Positions 15,212-19,749 of a stretch of 19,749 bases of DNA are shown here, one piece after another; within the stretch, counting starts at the first letter, position 1, and each line of letters begins with the position of its first letter. The notes under the pieces are model-generated. The model did not search any database, was not told where the DNA came from, and saw only the letters and a program-made list of their open reading frames with translations. The DNA is taken from the NCBI GenBank assembly GCA_018715105.1, contig DVMG01000082.1, forward strand, positions 1-19,749, in the 5' to 3' direction. Origin of the DNA: Candidatus Ventricola intestinavium. Its GTDB lineage: Bacteria; Bacillota; Clostridia; Christensenellales; Aristaeellaceae. The position numbers and the translations under genes are program-made.

Positions 15212-15957
15212 AACACGAAATCGGAGCGGAGATCCAAAAGGGACGCAGAAGGCACGACATGCTGCTGGCGCTTTTGATGGGGCTGATCGCAGTCGGATGG
15301 GCAACGCAGTCAAAACCCCGGATGGAGGATGAGTTGGCCTCGGGATACTCGGCGCTGCTGTACGCGCTGCCGCTGATGAATACGATCATCATGCCCATCT
15401 GCATGGCGGTGCTCGCCAGCCGGCTGTGGGATATGGAGGCCAAATCGGGCAGCCTCAAGCTCCTCTTTACCCTGCAAAGCCGGGAAAGCCTGTTTGCCGG
15501 CAAGGTGCTGGTGGGCATGGCGCAAAATGCCCTGATCTGCGCGGTGGAAGGCGCGGGACTGCTTGTCCTGGGGCGTCTTCAGGGGTTTACGCAGGCGGTT
15601 CCGGCGGATCATCTGGCCTGGCTGCTGCTTTGCACGTACCTGGTCAACGCCATGCTCTTTTTTGCGGAGTTTGCGCTCTGCGTTCACTCGGATACGCAGG
15701 TGCTGGCGCTTGGCACGGGCGCGGTTTTCAGCCTGATCGGCGTATTCGGCGCGTTCATGCCGCCGGTTTTGTCCTATTTTATGCCATGGGGATATTACAT
15801 GCCGTTGGATTCCGTGCTCATGCACTGGGACAGCGAAACGCGCATCTCTACTTTTGAAATGACGGATTTTAACGGACCGATCCTGGCCGTCTGCGTGGCG
15901 CTGATGGGCATCTGCGCCGTGCTTGCATGGCGGGCAATCGAGAAAAAGGAGGTGTGA
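15208..15957 (+). CDS. ABC-2 permease, LanE/BcrB-like
   Basis: A 249-residue permease with six predicted hydrophobic spans, paired with the preceding ATPase. After the first spans it has RLWDMEAKSGSLKLLFTLQSR (about 72-92), matching the E-x-K-x-G-x-x-K-x-L loop typical of lantibiotic-protection permeases, which probably contacts the ATPase. The GTG at 15208 overlaps the ATPase stop as GTGA and has GGAGGGAGG about ten bases upstream. A longer start at 15109 would lie deep inside the ATPase gene. It ends three bases before the next permease gene. It should form a heteromeric transporter with it. Confidence 0.9.
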   Translation: MKHEIGAEIQKGRRRHDMLLALLMGLIAVGWATQSKPRMEDELASGYSALLYALPLMNTIIMPICMAVLASRLWDMEAKSGSLKLLFTLQSRESLFAGKVLVGMAQNALICAVEGAGLLVLGRLQGFTQAVPADHLAWLLLCTYLVNAMLFFAEFALCVHSDTQVLALGTGAVFSLIGVFGAFMPPVLSYFMPWGYYMPLDSVLMHWDSETRISTFEMTDFNGPILAVCVALMGICAVLAWRAIEKKEV

Positions 15958-15960
15958 GCC

Positions 15961-16695
15961 ATGCTTTTGCGATGCATCCGCGCGGAAAACCGCAAACTGA
16001 GGGGCTGCGCGATCTGGCCCGTGTTCCTGATCGTGCCGATGATTTCAGCGGGATATGGCACGTTCAACTACCTGCAGAACCTCGGGCTGCTTCAAAGCGA
16101 GTGGTACAGCCTGTTTACGCAGCACACGCTGTTTTACTCCATGTTTTTCTTCGCGCCGCTGGTGGGCATCTATGCCGCCTATCTGTGGCGGCTGGAGCAC
16201 ACGGGCCATAACTGGAACCGGATCATGGCCGCACCTGTCCCGCCCATCCTGCTTTATCTGGCCAAGCTGGCGGTGGTACTCAAGATGGCGCTGCTCACCC
16301 AGCTCTGGGTGTGTGTGCTGTATGTGGCATGCGGCAAGCTTTGGGCGGGCCTTCCGGGGTTTCCGCCGCTTGAGATCCTTCTGTGGATCATGCGCGGCGC
16401 GCTGGGCAGCGTGGCCATCATCGCCCTGCAGCTGCTGCTCTCCATGGTCATCCGCAGCTTTGCCGTGCCGGTGCTCATTGCCCTGGCGGGCGGCGTGGCC
16501 GGCATGATGGCGGTGAACTGGGACCTCGGCCTCTTCTGGCCGTATGCGCTGATGCTGCTGGGCATGAACTCCAACAAATCCGAGGATGCGCTTGCCGGCG
16601 GAATTGCCGGATTTCTGCTGAGCACGGCGGTGTTTACGGCGCTGTTCGTCGCGGTGGCATGGATTCTGCTTAAAAAGCGGGATGTGAAGGCGTGA
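15961..16695 (+). CDS. ABC-2 permease, LanG-like
   Basis: A 244-residue permease and the third gene of the transporter operon, with about six hydrophobic spans. The segment WRLEHTGHNWNRIMAAPVPP (residues 79-98) is the characteristic loop of BcrB/LanG/CprC-type permeases, with the conserved E, N, W and P residues. The ATG at 15961 has AAGGAGG eight bases upstream. The gene starts 3 nt after the first permease and ends just before the strong terminator at 16719-16756. The two permeases are only weakly alike, as usual for LanE and LanG. It probably exports or expels a cell-envelope-active peptide. No lantibiotic biosynthesis gene is visible nearby, so this looks like resistance and not producer immunity. 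Confidence 0.9.
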   Translation: MLLRCIRAENRKLRGCAIWPVFLIVPMISAGYGTFNYLQNLGLLQSEWYSLFTQHTLFYSMFFFAPLVGIYAAYLWRLEHTGHNWNRIMAAPVPPILLYLAKLAVVLKMALLTQLWVCVLYVACGKLWAGLPGFPPLEILLWIMRGALGSVAIIALQLLLSMVIRSFAVPVLIALAGGVAGMMAVNWDLGLFWPYALMLLGMNSNKSEDALAGGIAGFLLSTAVFTALFVAVAWILLKKRDVKA

Positions 16696-16718
16696 GACCG
16701 ACGCCGCGCCGCTCCTGC

Positions 16719-16756
16719 GGGCCGCGCCCTGTTCCGGCAGGGGCGGCCCTGTTTTT
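16719..16756 (+). terminator. Intrinsic terminator of the ABC transporter operon
   Basis: GGGCCGCGCCCTG (16719-16731) pairs with CAGGGGCGGCCC (16738-16749) with one bulge, giving a GC-rich stem of about 12 bp. A TGTTTTT tract follows (16750-16756). It starts 23 nt after the last permease stop. Confidence 0.93.
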
Positions 16757-16792
16757 GCAAATCCGGGTATGGCCTTCTCACGCTGGATACGG

Positions 16793-16798
16793 TATAAT
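16793..16798 (+). promoter_or_regulatory. Probable -10 box of hprK
   Basis: A perfect TATAAT lies just after the upstream terminator and 109 nt before the chosen hprK ATG. The -35 position (around 16770-16775, TGGCCT) is poor, and no TG extension is present. Basal activity alone or help from a regulator is possible. An in-frame ATG at 16805 would coincide almost exactly with the predicted transcription start. Confidence 0.5.
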
Positions 16799-16906
16799 AT
16801 TCTCATGAAGCCCTGTAAGGCGGCGGAAAAGCGGTGCCAGAAAAAGCCGGATCCGCAGTATGGCGGCATAGCGGCATGGGGGAAGGAAAGAGCAAGGGGG
16901 CAGATG

Positions 16907-17836
16907 ATGAAAATATCTCCGGAAGAATTTGCCCGGGCCCTGGGCCTGAGCGTTATCAGCGCCACCGGCAGGCAGAAGGAGCGCAGCATCGGCGTGGCCG
17001 ACCTGTGCCGGCCCGGCCTGCAGTTTTCCGGCTATTTTGACGTGTTTGCCTATGAGCGGCCGCAGGTCATCGGCAAGACGGAGATGGCCTATCTCACCAG
17101 CCTGAGTGAGGATGTGCTCGTGCGCAGGCTGGATCAGTATTTTTCTTATGACATTCCCTGCATCATCATTGCGCGGGGCATGGAGTGCCCGCAGTCCCTG
17201 CTGCGGCATGCGCAGCGAAGCGGCGTGCCGGTATATGGCACGCAGGAGGAGACGAGCGCGTTTTCCGCCACGGCGATGGTGTATCTGAGCGAGGCGTTTG
17301 CGCCCAAGCAGACCTGCCACGGCGTTTTGCTGGATGTATACGGCGTGGGCGTGATGATCACGGGGGAGAGCGGCGTGGGAAAGAGTGAATGCGCCTTGGA
17401 ACTCGTCAAGCATGGCCATCAGCTCGTGGCGGACGACGTGGTGGATATCTCCCGCGTGGGCAAGGTGCTTTGGGGAGAGGCGCCGGAAATGGTGCGCGAT
17501 TTCATGGAGCTGCGCGGCGTGGGCATCGTGGATATCAAAGAGATTTTCGGCATCGGCGCCGTGGTGCGGCGCATGAAGGTGGATCTGGTCATCCATATGG
17601 AGTTCTGGACCGAGGGCAAGGAATATGACCGGCTGGGAACGATGGACAAGACGATGGATGTATTGGGCGTGCGCATCCCGCTGCTGGAGCTGCCCGTAAG
17701 GCCCGGAAGAAGCCTGGCGACGATTGTGGAGATCGCCGCGCGCAACTGGCGCCTGCGCGCCGAAGGATACAATGCGGCGGATGAACTGGACCGCCGGCTT
17801 GCCATGCATTACCGGCAGGCGGACGAAGCAAAGTAA
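16907..17836 (+). CDS. hprK: HPr kinase/phosphorylase
   Basis: A cytosolic bifunctional enzyme that phosphorylates HPr on Ser46 and dephosphorylates it again. It is the main sensor step of carbon catabolite repression through CcpA in Firmicutes. The N-terminal domain covers residues about 1-130. The catalytic domain has H138 (CHGVLLDVYGVGVMITG), the P-loop GESGVGKS (153-160), the acidic pair D177-D178 (ADDVVDI) and the family signature LRGVGIVDIKEIFGIGAV (203-219). With the ATG at 16907 the protein has 309 residues, the usual length. GGGGG lies six bases before it, and the adjacent ATG at 16904 is too close. Longer in-frame starts exist (16769, 16805). It is followed by a glucokinase gene in the same orientation, and the two share a link to sugar metabolism. 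Confidence 0.96.
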   Translation: MKISPEEFARALGLSVISATGRQKERSIGVADLCRPGLQFSGYFDVFAYERPQVIGKTEMAYLTSLSEDVLVRRLDQYFSYDIPCIIIARGMECPQSLLRHAQRSGVPVYGTQEETSAFSATAMVYLSEAFAPKQTCHGVLLDVYGVGVMITGESGVGKSECALELVKHGHQLVADDVVDISRVGKVLWGEAPEMVRDFMELRGVGIVDIKEIFGIGAVVRRMKVDLVIHMEFWTEGKEYDRLGTMDKTMDVLGVRIPLLELPVRPGRSLATIVEIAARNWRLRAEGYNAADELDRRLAMHYRQADEAK

Positions 17837-17893
17837 AGAAAAAAGGATTTACATCACAAAAGAAGAGATAAAGAGGAAGGAACAGCAATCAAA

Positions 17894-17925
17894 CGGCCGC
17901 GCATTCCCGAGGGAGAGCGCGGCCG
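17894..17925 (+). other. GC-rich hairpin between hprK and the glucokinase gene
   Basis: CGGCCGCGC (17894-17902) and GCGCGGCCG (17917-17925) form a perfect 9-bp stem, with a further TCC/GGA pair possible in the loop. It has no T-tract. It ends 4 nt before the AGGAGG (17930-17935) of the next gene. It may stabilise or process the mRNA, or modulate glucokinase translation. Confidence 0.75.
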
Positions 17926-17943
17926 GGTCAGGAGGAGAAGAAT

Positions 17944-18891
17944 ATGGTATACATCGGCGTGGATCTGGGCGGCACGGGGATCAAGGCGGGCGTGGTCGAT
18001 GAGAGCGGAACCATCCTCGCCAAGGGCTCTGCGCCCACGGGAAGGGAGCGGCCGTATCAGGCGGTGATCGCGGATATCGCGGCGCTGTGCACGCGCGTTG
18101 CCGCGCAGGCAGGCACGCCCATGGAGGAGGTTGCCGCCATGGGCGTGGGCGTGCCGGGAATCTGCAACCCGGAAACCGGCGTGATTCCGTTTTGCACCAA
18201 CCTGGGCTGGCACGATGTGCCGTTTGTGGAGGAGATGCACAAGCATCTGAATCTTCCCGTGCATGTGGATAACGACGCCACGGTGGCGGGCTATGCCGAG
18301 TCCATCGCGGGCGTAAGCGCGGGCACGAGGGCCAGCGTGTTTCTGACACTGGGCACCGGCGTGGGCGGAGGCATTGTGCTGGGCGGGCGGCCCTATTCCG
18401 GCGTGCATGGCATCGGCTCGGAGATCGGCCACATGATCCTTCAGATGGACGGAGAGCCCTGCACGTGCGGAAACGAAGGATGCTTTGAGCGCTATGCCTC
18501 GGCCACGGCCATCATCCGCGAGGCCAGGCGCGCCGTGAAAAAAGACCCGCAGAGCATGATGATGAAAAACTGCGGCGGCAACCCGGAGCGCATCAACGCC
18601 AAGATTGTCATCGACTGCGCCAAGGCCGGCGACAAGACCGCCCGCGCCGTGTTTGACGCCTATGTCCGGGCGCTGGCGCACGGCATCATCAGCATTATCA
18701 ACGTGCTGGATCCGGAGATTATCGTGCTGGGCGGCGGCGTGTCCATGGCGGGGGATTTCCTGCTAAACGCGGTGCGCGAGGCCGTCAAGCCGCTGATCTT
18801 CTTTAAGACCATGCCCTACGCCCGCATCGAGCTGGCGCGCCTGGGCGCGGATGCGGGCATCATCGGCGCGGCGCTGCTGGGGAGGAAGTAA
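17944..18891 (+). CDS. ROK-family glucokinase
   Basis: A cytosolic sugar kinase of 315 residues, the length of Gram-positive GlcK enzymes, which convert glucose to glucose 6-phosphate with ATP. It shows the phosphate-binding motif DLGGTGIKAG (7-16), the catalytic Asp in VDNDATVAGYAE (D111), LGTGVGGGIVLGG (136-148), the substrate-binding E160-I-G-H163 pair and the ROK zinc motif CTCGNEGCFE (C173, C175, C180). The C-terminal VLGGGVS is also present. The ATG at 17944 has a perfect AGGAGG eight bases upstream. It probably shares a transcript with hprK, 107 nt upstream. Specificity for glucose is inferred from the closest known relatives and is not proved by the sequence. No terminator is seen in the 37 nt before the convergent XRE gene. 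Confidence 0.93.
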   Translation: MVYIGVDLGGTGIKAGVVDESGTILAKGSAPTGRERPYQAVIADIAALCTRVAAQAGTPMEEVAAMGVGVPGICNPETGVIPFCTNLGWHDVPFVEEMHKHLNLPVHVDNDATVAGYAESIAGVSAGTRASVFLTLGTGVGGGIVLGGRPYSGVHGIGSEIGHMILQMDGEPCTCGNEGCFERYASATAIIREARRAVKKDPQSMMMKNCGGNPERINAKIVIDCAKAGDKTARAVFDAYVRALAHGIISIINVLDPEIIVLGGGVSMAGDFLLNAVREAVKPLIFFKTMPYARIELARLGADAGIIGAALLGRK

Positions 18892-18928
18892 GGAGCGTCT
18901 GCATGCGCGGTGCGGGCCGAAAAGGGAG

Positions 18929-19159
18929 TTAAGCTTTGGCCCTGGAGGGCGGATAGGGGCGGCGCTCGTCCGTCAGGCCGAGAATGTAATCGGCCGATGT
19001 GCCGTGAAAGCGCGCCAGTTGGATCAAGGTGGCCGTGGGGATATCCCGTTGACCAAGTTCATAATTTGCATAGACCTGCTGGGAGCAGTGCAGCGCCTGC
19101 CCCAGCTGTTTTTGCGTCAGATCGGCGTCTTCCCTCAGATCGCGTATTCGACGGTACAT
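18929..19159 (-). CDS. Small XRE-family HTH regulator (76 aa)
   Basis: A 76-residue protein that is almost entirely one helix-turn-helix domain of the Xre/Cro type: RRIRDLREDADLTQKQLGQAL (about residues 3-23), then SQQVYANYELGQRDIPTATLIQLARF and the closing SADYILGLTD. This pattern is usual for short SinR- or phage Cro-like repressors. The ATG at 19159 has GGGAGAGG upstream. The much longer in-frame start at 19294 would run through the operator and into the divergent gene. It is convergent with the glucokinase gene and divergent from another XRE gene. It probably binds the repeats between them. The target genes are unknown. Confidence 0.88.
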   Translation of the reverse strand: MYRRIRDLREDADLTQKQLGQALHCSQQVYANYELGQRDIPTATLIQLARFHGTSADYILGLTDERRPYPPSRAKA

Positions 19160-19183
19160 ATCGATCACCTCTCCCTTATTATC

Positions 19184-19243
19184 TTTACCGCATTTTGCAG
19201 TATTGACATTTACAACAAAATGCAGTAAAATGAGGGCGGTAAA
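19184..19243. promoter_or_regulatory. Nested inverted repeats between the divergent XRE genes
   Basis: The outer arms are TTTACCGC (19184-19191) and GCGGTAAA (19236-19243). The inner arms are GCATTTTG (19190-19197) and CAAAATGC (19216-19223). Both pairs are perfect 8-bp inverted repeats. The inner pair is centred on the -35 box of the rightward promoter, and the right outer arm covers its predicted start. This is a likely repressor operator. A copy of TGCAGTA at 19196-19202 recurs at 19221-19227. I cannot assign a clear promoter for the leftward gene. Confidence 0.75.
19203..19231 (+). promoter_or_regulatory. Promoter of the rightward XRE gene
   Basis: A perfect TTGACA (19203-19208), a 17-bp spacer and TAAAAT (19226-19231, 5 of 6) point rightward. 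The start is predicted near 19238, giving a leader of about 29 nt before the GTG start. It is embedded in the inverted repeats, so autoregulation or mutual repression is expected. Confidence 0.88.
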
Positions 19244-19266
19244 ATCTTCCGGCATGGGGCGATGGG

Positions 19267-19629
19267 GTGAGGCATATCGACCGGGAAATTGCATCCGTGC
19301 TCAACCGGCTGCTTGAGCGCGCGGAACTGTCACAAAATGCGTTTGCCGATCTGGCCGGCGTATCCCAGTCGTACATCAGCCAGATCTGCTCGGGAAAAAG
19401 AATGCCCACAATCGACATGCTTCGGCGTTTCAGTGAACGGCTGGGAGTGCCGGTGAAGGTCTTTTTTGAGACGGAAGAGGAAGGGCGGACTGCCCTGACG
19501 GCGGAAGAGGAACGCTTTTTGGCGCTGTACCGCACACTGGATCCCGGCTTGCGCAGGGCGGTTTACCGGCTGACCGAACAGCTGGGCGAGGAAAAGACAA
19601 GCGCGGGCTGCCAGCAGCATGGGGCGTGA
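19267..19629 (+). CDS. XRE-family HTH regulator (120 aa)
   Basis: A 120-residue DNA-binding protein. The HTH domain occupies about residues 7-66 (LERAELSQNAFADLAGVSQSY, then ISQICSGKRMPTIDMLRRFSERLGVPVKVFF). It is followed by a charged, probably helical C-terminal tail (TEEEGRTALTAEEERFLALYRTLDPGLRRAV) that may serve for dimerisation. No membrane span or enzyme domain is present. The start is GTG at 19267 with only a weak GGGG ribosome binding site, and no other in-frame start is available. It is transcribed divergently from the smaller XRE gene, with shared operator repeats. It has some resemblance to phage- or element-type repressors, but no integrase or phage gene is seen. Confidence 0.88.
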   Translation: MRHIDREIASVLNRLLERAELSQNAFADLAGVSQSYISQICSGKRMPTIDMLRRFSERLGVPVKVFFETEEEGRTALTAEEERFLALYRTLDPGLRRAVYRLTEQLGEEKTSAGCQQHGA

Positions 19630-19645
19630 AAGAGGCGCTTTTTTT
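19624..19645 (+). terminator. Weak terminator candidate overlapping the XRE stop codon
   Basis: GCGT (19624-19627) and GCGC (19635-19638) can form only a 4-bp stem with one G-U pair, but seven Ts follow (19639-19645). It overlaps the stop codon. On its own it is weak, and the second structure downstream is stronger. Confidence 0.3.
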
Positions 19646-19670
19646 CATATTTCTGCGAGAAAAATGGCTT

Positions 19671-19708
19671 GACGGCGCGAAATGTTTCATAAACCGCGCG
19701 TCTTTTTT
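19671..19708 (+). terminator. Intrinsic terminator downstream of the XRE gene
   Basis: GACGGCGCG (19671-19679) pairs with CGCGCGTC (19695-19702) with one bulged G, giving 8 bp around a 15-nt loop. TTTTTT follows (19703-19708). It separates the XRE gene from the promoter at the window's right edge. Confidence 0.72.
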
Positions 19709-19718
19709 GCAAATCAGC

Positions 19719-19747
19719 TTGACAAATGTTACAGGTCGTAATAAAAT
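19719..19747 (+). promoter_or_regulatory. Outward promoter at the right edge
   Basis: TTGACA (19719-19724), a 17-bp spacer and TAAAAT (19742-19747) match the sigma-A consensus in 11 of 12 positions. The start would fall just beyond the window, so the gene it drives is not visible. Confidence 0.8.
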
Positions 19748-19749
19748 GT

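Noticed and set aside
19160..19294. N-terminal extension of the 76-residue XRE protein to 121 residues
   Set aside because: It would pass through the operator and promoter of the divergent gene, and a proper ribosome binding site lies before the ATG at 19159.

Overview
The window looks like a chromosomal segment of a GC-rich Gram-positive bacterium, most likely a Clostridia-type Firmicute. The basis is an HPr kinase (hprK), a HrcA/CIRCE heat-shock operator, sigma-A promoters of TTGACA/TATAAT type, strong AGGAGG ribosome binding sites and a LanFEG/BcrAB-type peptide-resistance transporter. I see no tRNA, rRNA, CRISPR array, insertion sequence or integrase. The assignment is by eye, without database searches.

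Left block (100-10450, all on the minus strand, so transcription runs right to left). A strong promoter at 10421-10450 is followed by a leader of about 220 nt that has several possible hairpins and a 14-bp tandem repeat. It then reads into a tightly packed gene string: a 51-residue single-span membrane protein, a GNAT acetyltransferase, a Cof-type HAD phosphatase and four consecutive large polytopic membrane proteins. The last four look like GT-C-fold, polyprenyl-phosphate-sugar-dependent glycosyltransferases (one DUF6020-like, one GT39/PMT-like, and two paralogues with shared LYTD, GDGTF and WExRxRY motifs). Overlaps of 4-8 nt tie most of them together. They probably modify an extracytoplasmic glycan, glycolipid or wall polymer of unknown identity. 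htpG (Hsp90) follows but has its own promoter and a CIRCE operator. The operator is an extended perfect palindrome that overlaps the last codons of the preceding glycosyltransferase gene.

Middle block (10508-16756). An M18 aminopeptidase has its own promoter. Upstream of it, and also leftward, lie a response regulator and a sensor kinase. Divergent from these is a three-gene ABC transporter (ATPase plus two ABC-2 permeases) of the lantibiotic or bacitracin self-protection class, with the E-loop variant typical of that class. Between the divergent units is an 11-bp-spaced direct repeat just upstream of a promoter that lacks a -35 box. This is what an OmpR-family activator site should look like. 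The transporter unit ends in a strong intrinsic terminator.

Right block (16757-19749). hprK (carbon catabolite control) and a ROK-family glucokinase are co-oriented and probably co-transcribed, with a GC-rich hairpin just upstream of the glucokinase ribosome binding site. Two small XRE-type DNA-binding proteins are then transcribed divergently from a 107-bp region that holds nested inverted repeats over a near-consensus promoter, like a small genetic switch. A terminator and a further outward-facing consensus promoter close the window, so another transcription unit starts at or just beyond the right edge.

The least explained parts are the long structured leader with its 51-residue membrane protein, the four-gene GT-C glycosyltransferase run, and the divergent XRE switch.
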